Positions 16,132-24,898 of a stretch of 34,502 bases of DNA are shown here, piece after piece (the first letter of the stretch is position 1; every line of letters starts with the position of its first letter). The stretch covers positions 1 through 34,502 of the forward strand of contig JBMFVE010000019.1 in the NCBI GenBank assembly GCA_049966155.1, written 5' to 3'. Below the pieces are notes generated by a model. The model saw nothing but the letters and a program-made list of their open reading frames with translations. It had not been told where the DNA came from and made no database searches. This DNA is from JBMFVE01 sp049966155 (GTDB taxonomy: Bacteria; Bacteroidota; Ignavibacteria; Kryptoniales; JAKASW01). Made by a program: the position numbers and the translations under genes.

Positions 16132-17352
16132 TCAATGTTCCTTTCTATTCGCATAAAAGTTCAAAAGAATTCCTACCATTATCCAGTCCGACAGGATTGA
16201 TGAACCACCATAGCTTACAAATGGCAAGGGTATTCCTATTATTGGAGCAAGGTTGACCGTCATTCCTATATTTATAAAGACATGGAATAGCAAAACAGAC
16301 ACAATTCCAATTGCCGATAGACTTGCAAATTTTGTCTTCACAAGTTCAGCAATTCTCACACCCCTAAACAACAAGGACGCAAACAGGAGCAGCGTTAGAA
16401 TTCCACCCACAAAGCCAAATTCTTCTCCAATAACTGTAAAAATAAAATCAGTCCATTGTGCAGGGACATAACGTAATTGAGTTTGTGCCCCATGCAAATA
16501 TCCCTTTCCAAAGAGCCCGCCGCTGCCAATCGCAACTCTCGCCTGAAGTGCATTATATCCTGCCCCCTGAGGATCTATGTTTGGATTTAAAAAGACCTGA
16601 ATTCTCTTCTGCTGGTGGGGAGCCAGCAGCTTTTTATAAAAGTATTCCATGAACAATCCAAACGACACAATGACAAAACTTAATGTAACGGCAAATAGTT
16701 TTCTCTGGCTTAGCACAAGAAACAAAATACCAAATACAATGACTGTAATGATCATAGGCACTGTACCGGTAAACTCGGCAATTACAACTGCAACTGGCGC
16801 GAGAAGAGCCACAACTATAACAGGCTGCAGCCCGGCCCAGAACAAAATTGGAAACAAAATAGCCATGTAAACTATACTGGTACCGAGATCTGGTTGAAGC
16901 AATGTCAATAACATAGGGAATCCGACAATAGCCGTCGACATTGCAACAACCTGCAACTCTGAAAGATCATTCCCCTTTTCTGACAGAAACTTAGAAAGTG
17001 CAAGGATTGTGGCAACTTTTGCAAATTCAGATGGTTGACCTCCAATTCCAAAAAAACCCAGCCAGCTCGTTGAACCGGCGACTCTCTTACCTGCAACGAG
17101 AATGAAGATTAAAAGCAAAATGGTAATTCCATAAATGAAGTATGCTGACGACTGCAGGTACCTGTTCGAGAGGAACATGATGACCAGAGCAATTATCATC
17201 CCACCGACCTGCCACACGACATCTCTTACAAAATATTCGTGAAGACCAGAATTAAAAGTAGCGCTAAAAACTACAACAGCACCGAGAATGCCCAGTGCCA
17301 CTGCTATAAGGAACAACTTGAGATCGAACGATTCTTTAAAAAAATCAAACAT
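16132..17352 (-). CDS. rodA: Rod shape-determining SEDS glycosyltransferase RodA
   Basis: RodA polymerises lipid II into glycan strands in the Rod elongation complex, working with PBP2. The 406-residue protein is highly hydrophobic, with about ten membrane helices. SEDS features include LGFFGIGGQPSEFAKVATIL, the LLQPDLGTSIVY segment that carries the proposed catalytic aspartate, GSGGLFGKGYLHGAQTQL, FIFTVIGEEFGFVGG, and the closing IPLPFVSYGGSSILSDWIMVG. The pairing with mrdA directly upstream (stop and start share a base in TGATG) identifies it as RodA rather than FtsW. Confidence 0.95.
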   Translation of the reverse strand: MFDFFKESFDLKLFLIAVALGILGAVVVFSATFNSGLHEYFVRDVVWQVGGMIIALVIMFLSNRYLQSSAYFIYGITILLLIFILVAGKRVAGSTSWLGFFGIGGQPSEFAKVATILALSKFLSEKGNDLSELQVVAMSTAIVGFPMLLTLLQPDLGTSIVYMAILFPILFWAGLQPVIVVALLAPVAVVIAEFTGTVPMIITVIVFGILFLVLSQRKLFAVTLSFVIVSFGLFMEYFYKKLLAPHQQKRIQVFLNPNIDPQGAGYNALQARVAIGSGGLFGKGYLHGAQTQLRYVPAQWTDFIFTVIGEEFGFVGGILTLLLFASLLFRGVRIAELVKTKFASLSAIGIVSVLLFHVFINIGMTVNLAPIIGIPLPFVSYGGSSILSDWIMVGILLNFYANRKEH

Positions 17353-19172
17353 CAGTTTACAATTGAGGCGTTTGCGGCGACTGCTCCCTTAAGTTCATCT
17401 TGCCGGGGTGAAGTTACAGGTTCACTTAAATAGTACTTAATGAGCTTTGCTGCAATTGGCGCAGCAACAGCACCCCCAAAACCCGCATTTTCTATCATGA
17501 CACACATAGCAATCCTTGGATGATCGTACGGAGCAAATGCAATGAACCACGCATGGTCCTTTCCACGGGGGTTTTGAGCCGTGCCTGTTTTCCCTGCCAC
17601 ATCAATTCCAGGTATTATCGCAGCGTGGCCGGTACCGCCAGGTCCATTGACCACGAGATTCATAGCTTCTCTGAGCTGATCAAAAACCTCTTTGCTAATA
17701 GGTATCTGACGCTCATTGTACTGCGTATAATAAATCCGCCCTGTCCTGTGATCACGAACGTAATTTACAAGATGAGGCTGGAAATATTTTCCATAGTTGC
17801 AGATCGCCATTGTATATGCAGCCATCTGGAGCGGGGTCGCACTGACTTCTCCCTGACCTATTGCGAGACTTATTAGATATCCGTTTGTCCACTTGTTCTT
17901 GCCATAAACTCTGTCAAAATACTCTGGAGAAGGAAGGACACCCGGATTTTCCTCCTTCAAATCTATACCTGTTTTTTGACCAAAACCAAAGAGTGACCCA
18001 AACTTTGTCCAGTTGTCAAATCCCACTTTAAGCATAAGATTGTAGAAAAATACGTTGCAAGATTTTTCAATAGCCTCTATTATATTTACCGTTCCATGGG
18101 CACCGTGACATTTAAATATCCTGCCCCCGTAAAAAAAAGATCCCGTACAGTGTATTGTCCAATCATCGTTAACAATATCGTTTTGCAGAGCCGCACTTGC
18201 CAGGACCATTTTAAAAGTCGAACCGGGAGGTAAGGTCGCAAGCGTTGCACGGTTGAAGAGTGGATGATCAGGATCATTATTCAACCTGTCCCAGTCCTGT
18301 CTGGAAGTATACCCTGAAAAAACCGAAGGGTCGTAATCGGGAGCGCTTGCCATCGCTAAAACCGCGCCGTTGTCAGGATCAAGAGCTACAACTGCTCCTC
18401 GTTTTCCAGCTAAAAGGGATTCCGCCATTGCCTGGAGCCCCTCATCAATGGTAAGGTAGAGGTCAGATCCGTCTTCTGAAGCTATGTCATCCTTGCCATT
18501 GTTAAAATCACCCACTACCTGTCCACGGGCATTCACTGCCAGAAATTGATAGCCCTTTTCACCGCGGAGGATTGTCTCATAACTGGCTTCAAGGCCACTG
18601 TATCCAACTATATCTCCCGGTTTGTAGTAATCCCCCATAGTTGCAAGCTGGTTCTCAGATATTTCCTTCGTAAAACCAAGTATATGTGAAGCTCTTGCTT
18701 TTCCAACATAAACCCTTTTAGGTTCAATATCAAAATATACTCCAGAAAAACGTCTCAAATTCTCTTCTATTGTAGTCAATGCTGAAAAAGGAATATCCCT
18801 TTTTAACTTTACGGGGAAAAAAGGAGAAACTTCCATCCCAATCTTTATCCTTCTTTCAATGTCAAGAGTGTCCATTTGAAGAAGCTGTGCCAGTTCAGCC
18901 AGTTGATTTCGCTTAAATTCATGGGGAATTATGGAAATTGTATAGGAAGGATCGTTTTCAACCATAACATTTCCGTTTCGATCATAAATTTGACCTCTCA
19001 AAGGCTGACGGATAATTACCCTTGTGGTGATTTGTTCTGACTTCTTGCCGTAGGAAATCTCGTTTGCCAGCTGTAAATCCCACAATTTAAAGGCTATAAC
19101 GAGGAATGCAGCAACTATTACCATCCTTACCACGAAGGCACGGGCATTCGAACCAAAGTCGGGATCAAACAT
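17352..19172 (-). CDS. mrdA: Penicillin-binding protein 2 (elongation transpeptidase)
   Basis: PBP2 cross-links peptidoglycan during side-wall growth as partner of RodA. An N-terminal membrane helix (about residues 11-30) precedes the dimerisation domain (GQIYDRNGNVMVENDPSY; DIEPKRVYVG). The transpeptidase domain follows. Active-site Ser318 lies in PPGSTFKM with Lys321, the SxN motif is Ser371-Cys-Asn373, and KTGT is at 528-531. The C-terminal SKLIKYYL-like end is family-like. At 606 residues it is normal size and appears catalytically intact. It overlaps mreD by eight bases and touches rodA. Confidence 0.95.
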   Translation of the reverse strand: MFDPDFGSNARAFVVRMVIVAAFLVIAFKLWDLQLANEISYGKKSEQITTRVIIRQPLRGQIYDRNGNVMVENDPSYTISIIPHEFKRNQLAELAQLLQMDTLDIERRIKIGMEVSPFFPVKLKRDIPFSALTTIEENLRRFSGVYFDIEPKRVYVGKARASHILGFTKEISENQLATMGDYYKPGDIVGYSGLEASYETILRGEKGYQFLAVNARGQVVGDFNNGKDDIASEDGSDLYLTIDEGLQAMAESLLAGKRGAVVALDPDNGAVLAMASAPDYDPSVFSGYTSRQDWDRLNNDPDHPLFNRATLATLPPGSTFKMVLASAALQNDIVNDDWTIHCTGSFFYGGRIFKCHGAHGTVNIIEAIEKSCNVFFYNLMLKVGFDNWTKFGSLFGFGQKTGIDLKEENPGVLPSPEYFDRVYGKNKWTNGYLISLAIGQGEVSATPLQMAAYTMAICNYGKYFQPHLVNYVRDHRTGRIYYTQYNERQIPISKEVFDQLREAMNLVVNGPGGTGHAAIIPGIDVAGKTGTAQNPRGKDHAWFIAFAPYDHPRIAMCVMIENAGFGGAVAAPIAAKLIKYYLSEPVTSPRQDELKGAVAANASIVN

Positions 19173-19656
19173 ACCTGGTCTTTCGACCTATGCTAAATAT
19201 TACAATGAGTGAAAAGATGGCTGTATATATTGTTACTCCAAATGTAAATTTTAGAAAAACATAAAAGTAATTCAAGTCCGATCCGCTCTGAATCAGTGGG
19301 AGCGAAAAAAATTGAGCGATAAATATAGACAGCGCAGATACCCATGAGAAGTTAAGTGTTTTCCCAACCAGTTCAGCATCACTCTCCTTATAAAAGAATC
19401 CTGCCACAAATGCCGCGATAACCCCAACAAACGACGTGTATCCAATAAAATGCGTGGTCAGCAAATCATTAAATAGCCCTGCTGCAAAACCGGTTATCAT
19501 TCCCGCCATTTGCCCTTCTTTCATGGATATGTAAACAATGTACAGTAATATGAATTGTGGAGCGACGGAACTAATTGTAAAAAAATCATCCCCAAATTTT
19601 TGAATTATCAGCACAACAACTCCGATAACTATATACCTAAAAAAACGCGTAATCAT
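19165..19656 (-). CDS. mreD: Rod shape-determining protein MreD
   Basis: MreD is a small integral membrane protein that links MreC to the Rod machinery. The 163-residue product is almost all hydrophobic, with about five or six helices, and carries the family-like stretch GMITGFAAGLFNDLLTTHFI where the aspartate sits in a membrane segment. MreD proteins are poorly conserved, so the call rests on topology plus position between mreC and mrdA. It overlaps mreC in ATGA and mrdA by eight bases. Confidence 0.9.
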   Translation of the reverse strand: MITRFFRYIVIGVVVLIIQKFGDDFFTISSVAPQFILLYIVYISMKEGQMAGMITGFAAGLFNDLLTTHFIGYTSFVGVIAAFVAGFFYKESDAELVGKTLNFSWVSALSIFIAQFFSLPLIQSGSDLNYFYVFLKFTFGVTIYTAIFSLIVIFSIGRKTRYV

Positions 19657-20486
19657 TTTGTCCGGTCAACCCCTGAAAATTCCTGTGGACCAGGCGGCTT
19701 ATTGTACCTCATCACAAATACAACGCTGATAGATGAGATATCTACTGCAGGCAAAACCTCTATTTCTTTAAAAATATCGCCCCGTTTATCATAGGCTCTG
19801 CTAACGGTTCCTATTGTAATATCCGGCGGTACGAGACTGCTCAAGGTTGAGGTTTCAACAATGTCACCAACTTTTACCTCATAACGGCGAGGTACATTCT
19901 TCATTGACAATAGACCGAATTCGCCGGCATCTATGATGCCATCAGCCGATGCACCGACAAGTCTGGCAGCTATGCGGCTCTCTTTGTCAAGCAATGTTTG
20001 CACCAGTGAATAATGCGGAGTCACTGCAATTACAATCCCAACCAACCCATCGCCTGAAACCACGGGGTAGTTCATACGCACACTGTCAGCCGACCCAATG
20101 TCAAGCGTCATTAAATTCCTTCCCCCATCCACTGACCGCCCGATGACGTTTGCGGGAGATAATTTATATCCGGAATTTTGCTGAAGGTTGAGCATTTTGC
20201 GCAGCTGTTCATTTTCCAGCAATGAACGACGTATCCGAGCAGTTTCATCAATAAGGCGGGCGTTTTCATCTTCGAGTTCCTTGTTTTTTGCTGCAAGCCC
20301 AAAGTAGGATGTAATTCCGTTAAGTGCTGACTCAAAATACGCTGTAGTAACCAGTCCGACAGCCTGCAAATCCCTCAATCTCGACCCTCCGTTTGCTGCA
20401 ACAAGAAATAAGGAAATCGAAACCAGCACAGCAAAAATCACATAATTTCTTGCAAAGCGGAAAAATTCAGAAATCCATGACCACAT
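19653..20486 (-). CDS. mreC: Rod shape-determining protein MreC
   Basis: MreC is a periplasmic scaffold anchored by one N-terminal helix (about residues 14-31) that activates PBP2. A coiled coil follows (AAKNKELEDENARLIDETAR, then RRSLLENEQLRKML). After it comes the double beta-barrel domain with VIGRSVDGGRNLMTLDIGSA, YPVVSGDGLVGIV, TLLDKESRIAARL and VVFVMRY. The length of 277 is usual. It starts 11 bases after mreB and overlaps mreD. Bases before the ATG give no strong ribosome site, so coupling to mreB is likely. Confidence 0.95.
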   Translation of the reverse strand: MWSWISEFFRFARNYVIFAVLVSISLFLVAANGGSRLRDLQAVGLVTTAYFESALNGITSYFGLAAKNKELEDENARLIDETARIRRSLLENEQLRKMLNLQQNSGYKLSPANVIGRSVDGGRNLMTLDIGSADSVRMNYPVVSGDGLVGIVIAVTPHYSLVQTLLDKESRIAARLVGASADGIIDAGEFGLLSMKNVPRRYEVKVGDIVETSTLSSLVPPDITIGTVSRAYDKRGDIFKEIEVLPAVDISSISVVFVMRYNKPPGPQEFSGVDRTK

Positions 20487-20497
20487 TCAAATAGCCG

Positions 20498-21523
20498 TCA
20501 GTATCGCCTGCTCTTAATTAACACTTTTGAATACTCACTAATTTTATCAAGTACCTTACCGACTCCCCGGGCAACAGCTGTTAATGGATCCTCAGCAACG
20601 TGAACAGGTAGGTTTGTTTCCATTCTTATTCTCTCGTCAAGTCCCTTTAAAAGAGCTCCTCCACCGGAGAGCATTATTCCCCTATCCAGAATATCGGCGG
20701 AAAGCTCGGGTGGAGTCCTTTCCAGGGAAATCTTAACTGCATCTACAATTGCACTAATTGGTTCATTTAACGCCTCACGGATCTCTACAGAGCTCACCTC
20801 GGTGGTCTTCGGAATACCTGCAACAAGATCCCGCCCCTTAACCTGTATAGTAATTTCCTCTTTCAAAGGCATAGCTGATCCAACTTCACATTTTATGGCT
20901 TCAGCAGTTCGCTCACCAATCAAAATGTTATGGTTCTTCTTGAAGAATTGGATAATTGCATTGTTCATTTCATCACCAGCAATTCTTATCGATTCCTCGT
21001 TTACAATTCCAGAGAGGGCTATAACCGCTATCTCGGTTGTTCCTCCCCCAATATCTATAACCATATTTCCAACCGGGGCATCGACATCCAATCCAATCCC
21101 AATTGCAGCAGCCATTGGTTCCGCTATGAGATGAACTTCTTTCGCACCCGCATGCTCGGCAGCATCACGAACAGCACGTTTTTCAACTTCGGTTACGCCG
21201 CTGGGTACACTTATCACTATTCTTCGACTTGGTAAAACACCAGCGTGTACTGCCTTAATAAAAGACCGAAGCATACCCTCTGCAATTTCAAAATCGGCAA
21301 TTACACCGTCCCTCATTGGCCGGATTACCTGAATATCCCTGTGTGTACGGCCAAGCATTTCTCTTGCTTCGTGGCCAATTGCCACAATACGCTTTGTATT
21401 CTTGTCAAAAGCAACTATTGACGGCTCTCTGAGAACTACGCCTTTACCTCTCATCCATATGAGGGTGTTCGCAGTGCCGAGGTCAATAGCAAGATCGTTA
21501 GATAATAATCCAAAAATTCCCAT
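20498..21523 (-). CDS. mreB: Actin-like cell shape protein MreB
   Basis: MreB forms ATP-dependent filaments under the inner membrane that steer the Rod complex. Actin-fold signatures are clear: DLGTANTLIWMRGKGVVLREP at the N terminus (phosphate 1), the second phosphate loop MVIDIGGGTTEIAVIAL, and the adenosine motif MLSGGGALLKGLDERI. VSVPSGVTEVEKRAVRDAAE and AEPMAAAIG are also present. Its 341 residues agree with MreB. It lies 13 bases after purH and leads the mreBCD-mrdA-rodA series, meaning the organism is expected to grow as a rod. Confidence 0.97.
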   Translation of the reverse strand: MGIFGLLSNDLAIDLGTANTLIWMRGKGVVLREPSIVAFDKNTKRIVAIGHEAREMLGRTHRDIQVIRPMRDGVIADFEIAEGMLRSFIKAVHAGVLPSRRIVISVPSGVTEVEKRAVRDAAEHAGAKEVHLIAEPMAAAIGIGLDVDAPVGNMVIDIGGGTTEIAVIALSGIVNEESIRIAGDEMNNAIIQFFKKNHNILIGERTAEAIKCEVGSAMPLKEEITIQVKGRDLVAGIPKTTEVSSVEIREALNEPISAIVDAVKISLERTPPELSADILDRGIMLSGGGALLKGLDERIRMETNLPVHVAEDPLTAVARGVGKVLDKISEYSKVLIKSRRY

Positions 21524-21536
21524 TTATCTTCTTCTT

Positions 21537-23063
21537 TCAATGTTTAAAATGTCTGATTCCTGTAAAGACCATTGCAATTCCATGTCGGTCTGCTGCTTCG
21601 ATAGACTCCGCATCCCTGACAGAGCCACCAGGTTGAATAATTGCAGTTGCTCCTGCAGCCGCTATTTCTTCAACATTATCTGCAAAAGGGAAAAATGCGT
21701 CGGAAGCGGCAATGCTATTTTGCAAGCTGAGGCCAGCTTCAGTCGCCTTTGAACGGGCAACTTTAACGGAATCCACCCGTGACATCTGACCTGCTCCCAC
21801 ACCCAATGTTAACTGATTTTTTGCAAAAACTATGGCATTAGATTTCACATGTTTGCAAACTTTGTAAGCAAAAATCATGTCAATCATTTCTTCATCAGTC
21901 GGCTGCCGTCTCGTAACAATCTTCAATTTGTTCATATCTAGCAGTGTCATATCTGATTCCTGCGCAACATAACCACCACACGAGGTTTTTATTTCAACCT
22001 GGGGTTGAATCCTCTTTATTGACCTAAGAAATCGCCTGTCCTTTTTCTTTTTTAAAATTTGGATAGCTGCTTCAGTATAAGAGGGCGCAATTACAACTTC
22101 CAGAAAGATTTGATTAAGAATTTCCGCAAGTTTCTCGTCAATTTCTCTGTTGAAAGCCACTATTCCGCCAAATGCAGATTTAGAATCGGTTTTCAGTGCT
22201 TTCTGATAAGCTTCAAGAATGTTATCAGCTACTGCTGCTCCACAAGGATTGGTGTGCTTAATTATTGCACAGGCTGGCTCATCAAATTCTTGTATGAGCT
22301 TTTGAGCAGCGTCTATATCAACAAGGTTGTTGTATGACAGTTCCTTCCCGTGAATTTTTTCAAAAAACTCTTCAAAGTTCCCGTAAAATGCGGCTGTTTG
22401 ATGGGGATTCTCTCCATAGCGAAGATTCATGGAAATCCCGGCACCGACAAGAAGTGGATCATGGAGTTTTTTCTCATGAAAGAACCGCTTTCGGAAATAC
22501 TGAGCAATTGCAATATCATATTCAGCAATTCGTTCGAATGCCTGGGTTGCCAGTTCCTCTCTTGTAGCGATACCAATTGTGCCACCATTTGTCATTTCAG
22601 ACATAACCAGTGGATATTGAATCGGATCAACAACGACTGCACAGCTCTCGTAATTCTTCGCTGCTGCTCTAATTAACGATGGGCCACCAATGTCTATATT
22701 TTCAATGCATTCGCTTAAAGCAGCTCCTGAACCAACAGCTTCTTCAAACCTGTACAGGTTGACAACCACCAGATCGAATAATACAAGGCTGAGTTCTCTC
22801 ATCTGGTTCAGATGTTCAGCCGACTGTTTTTTTGCCAGAATGCCAGCAAAGATGCCGGGATGAAGGGTCTTTACACGGCCGTCAAGAATTTCAGGGAATT
22901 TTGTCAGTTCTGTAATACTCCTGGCAGCAACTCCATTATTAACAAGAAACCTCAGAGTACCTCCAGTACTGAAGATCTCCACGCCATATCCCTCAAGAAA
23001 CTTTGCAAACTCATCCAATCCAGTTTTGTCGGTGACGCTAATTAATGCTCGACTTATCTTCAA
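21537..23063 (-). CDS. purH: Bifunctional AICAR formyltransferase/IMP cyclohydrolase PurH
   Basis: PurH does the last two steps of IMP synthesis. The N-terminal cyclohydrolase domain (about 1-195) has ALISVTDKTGL, STGGT, FPEILDGRVKTLHPGIFAG and NIDIGGPSLIRAAAKN. The formyltransferase domain starts around 205 with RYGENPHQ (215-222) and has the catalytic pair Lys269-His270 in IIKHTNPCGAA, ending with FPFADNVEEIAAAG and GIRHFKH. The start is an unusual TTG at 23063, overlapping the purN stop by four bases. The family N terminus requires this region, and no ATG is available before it. At 508 residues it is full length. Confidence 0.95.
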   Translation of the reverse strand: MKISRALISVTDKTGLDEFAKFLEGYGVEIFSTGGTLRFLVNNGVAARSITELTKFPEILDGRVKTLHPGIFAGILAKKQSAEHLNQMRELSLVLFDLVVVNLYRFEEAVGSGAALSECIENIDIGGPSLIRAAAKNYESCAVVVDPIQYPLVMSEMTNGGTIGIATREELATQAFERIAEYDIAIAQYFRKRFFHEKKLHDPLLVGAGISMNLRYGENPHQTAAFYGNFEEFFEKIHGKELSYNNLVDIDAAQKLIQEFDEPACAIIKHTNPCGAAVADNILEAYQKALKTDSKSAFGGIVAFNREIDEKLAEILNQIFLEVVIAPSYTEAAIQILKKKKDRRFLRSIKRIQPQVEIKTSCGGYVAQESDMTLLDMNKLKIVTRRQPTDEEMIDMIFAYKVCKHVKSNAIVFAKNQLTLGVGAGQMSRVDSVKVARSKATEAGLSLQNSIAASDAFFPFADNVEEIAAAGATAIIQPGGSVRDAESIEAADRHGIAMVFTGIRHFKH

Positions 23064-23677
23064 TTTTGTATTACCCGTACTTTCCTTCCTCTTATTTCCA
23101 GTTTATTTTCTTCAAAAAGTCTTATGGCAGAAGGCAAGAGCTCGTATTCCAAATTGTGAACTTTCCTGGCAAGGCTTTCTGTCGTTTCATCTTCTTCCAG
23201 CTGAATGCATTTTTGAAGAACCACTGCTCCATGGTCGTAGTCGTTGTCGACTATGTGAACCGTTGCTCCACTGACCTTGCATCCGTAGTCTATTACTGCC
23301 TGATGAACTTTCATCCCGTACATTCCTTTTCCGCCAAAGGCAGGTAAGAGGGCAGGATGGATATTTATAATTTTATTTTCAAAAAGGCTCACAACTTTCT
23401 CAGGAACTTTTGCCAGATAACCCGCAAGCACAATAAACTCTATTTCATTCCTTAGAAGCACTTCAATAAGGGCACCTGCAAACGCTTCCTCATCATGAAA
23501 TGACCTCGGGTCAATCACCGCCGTCACAATGCCAGCCTTTCTGGAGTCAGCTACTGCGTCACATTCTCTATTTGACACTACCAAAACGACTTCGGACTTG
23601 AGAAATCCCTCTTCGTGCTTCTTTCTGATATTAAGGAGGTTTGTGCCTTTACCGGACACAAAAACTGCGAGTTTCAT
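23060..23677 (-). CDS. purN: Phosphoribosylglycinamide formyltransferase PurN
   Basis: PurN transfers a formyl group from 10-formyltetrahydrofolate to GAR in purine synthesis. The sequence opens with MKLAVFVSGKGTNL, the family start. The catalytic residues are Asn105 and His107 in NIHPALLPAFGGKGMYG, with Asp148 (in NDYDHG) as the probable third member. The 205-residue length matches. A TTG 36 bases upstream is in frame, but the extra residues do not belong to the family, so the ATG at 23677 is preferred. It is the first gene of the long purN-to-pyrF operon, 157 bases after the envelope gene upstream. Confidence 0.93.
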   Translation of the reverse strand: MKLAVFVSGKGTNLLNIRKKHEEGFLKSEVVLVVSNRECDAVADSRKAGIVTAVIDPRSFHDEEAFAGALIEVLLRNEIEFIVLAGYLAKVPEKVVSLFENKIINIHPALLPAFGGKGMYGMKVHQAVIDYGCKVSGATVHIVDNDYDHGAVVLQKCIQLEEDETTESLARKVHNLEYELLPSAIRLFEENKLEIRGRKVRVIQN

Positions 23678-23834
23678 TCGTGAAAAATTACAATTTGGTG
23701 GAACAAATAGCAATCATTTTCTTAATACCCTCGAGCAAAAATATTACAGTTCAAGCTGACAAATCAGCCCCAATTATCCTTAAAACAAGAAAATGCTGCC
23801 CACCCCCCAACTTAATAAGAAAATAGCATATACC

Positions 23835-24842
23835 TCATTCCCTTACAAGCTTATCAAAATAAGCCATAATCTCCCGTTTTAGTTTTGCAGTAATTCTTTC
23901 GTTCATTGTCCTTTGACCGCGGGCTACAGCTTCGCCGTAAGTGACATGCCCCTCCCTTCCATTTTCCAGTGCAGAGATTATTACTTCCCCTGTGGAATCC
24001 AGAATTGAAAACTCATAGCTCCACCGAACAAACTTTTCAGGCCTGTTAAGGTCGATCTCCTCCACACGTTCCGAACATTGTATTTTAAGTGCACCTTTTT
24101 GGGCTACAGGAAAGCCAAGCTGATTTACTGCACCTGCAATCACGGGAATGACCTTGTCACTGTCATTACCTCTAACTGAAATCACAAATGGTATTCTCTC
24201 CTGCGCAGATTTGCACAACTCATTTATTTTATCAGGATTGTTCAAAGTATCGGCATACTGATAGCCTGGATTGATAATTCTCATCTGGTTAATTAGACGA
24301 TTATTCACCTGGCTTACTACATTGGCAGCTTCGTAATAAGCATATTTCTTTAATGGATCGCTGTTATCATTTCCACTATTAATTAAACGGTAGATTCGTC
24401 TTTCGTTATCTGTAATGCTTTTCATGTAAATCTCCGCTGTGGGCTCACGTTCCAGAACAGCAAGCACGTATACCTTCCCCAAATTGTCTGTAAAAGCTTC
24501 CGGGTAGCGCACGTTATACAGGATCTGATTCGAGGATACTGAAATTTGCTTATTGACATCCGTCTTATTTTCCAGCGACGATTGACTTTCAGACTTAATC
24601 AGTTCACTGTAACGTGAATTTATCGTTTCGTCAAGTTTAATATTTGATTCGAATATCTTCGAAAGGTTTGCCAGTGCAACATTTTCAGCCTCCTTTCTCG
24701 AATCGCCAGTACCAACAGCTACCAGGTAATCTGAACTTGGATAATTCTTTTCAGGATGGTCGATCCATACAGGCTTATTTTCCTGCGCATTAGTCGCGAT
24801 TTGAAGTGAAATAAGAAATAAAAAGGTTAAACGTGCCATCAT
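23835..24842 (-). CDS. LPP20/FlgT-type exported protein
   Basis: A signal peptide (about 20 residues, probably cut after TNA, before QE) without a lipobox cysteine leads a 335-residue periplasmic or outer-membrane-associated protein. The next part, PVWIDHPEKNYPSSDYLVAVGTGDSRKEAENVALANL cut short here as a pattern of W-hD-P-x(6)-hhAhGxG-x(3)-EA-x(2)-A, is the opening of LPP20-like domains. The later half has a beta-rich region with no motif I recognise. The start is chosen at ATG 24842 because GGAG lies six bases before it; a GTG at 24854 overlaps that site. It follows the COG3014 gene after 56 bases, so the two are probably cotranscribed. Confidence 0.65.
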   Translation of the reverse strand: MMARLTFLFLISLQIATNAQENKPVWIDHPEKNYPSSDYLVAVGTGDSRKEAENVALANLSKIFESNIKLDETINSRYSELIKSESQSSLENKTDVNKQISVSSNQILYNVRYPEAFTDNLGKVYVLAVLEREPTAEIYMKSITDNERRIYRLINSGNDNSDPLKKYAYYEAANVVSQVNNRLINQMRIINPGYQYADTLNNPDKINELCKSAQERIPFVISVRGNDSDKVIPVIAGAVNQLGFPVAQKGALKIQCSERVEEIDLNRPEKFVRWSYEFSILDSTGEVIISALENGREGHVTYGEAVARGQRTMNERITAKLKREIMAYFDKLVRE

Positions 24843-24898
24843 ATAATTCTCCACTTAACTGTAGATATTAAATTTGTAACTGTCTTTATTCCTGCTTT

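Noticed and set aside
23755..23768. Small hairpin GCTGA/TCAGC between the LPP20-like gene and purN as a terminator
   Set aside because: The stem is only five pairs and no T run follows on the minus strand.
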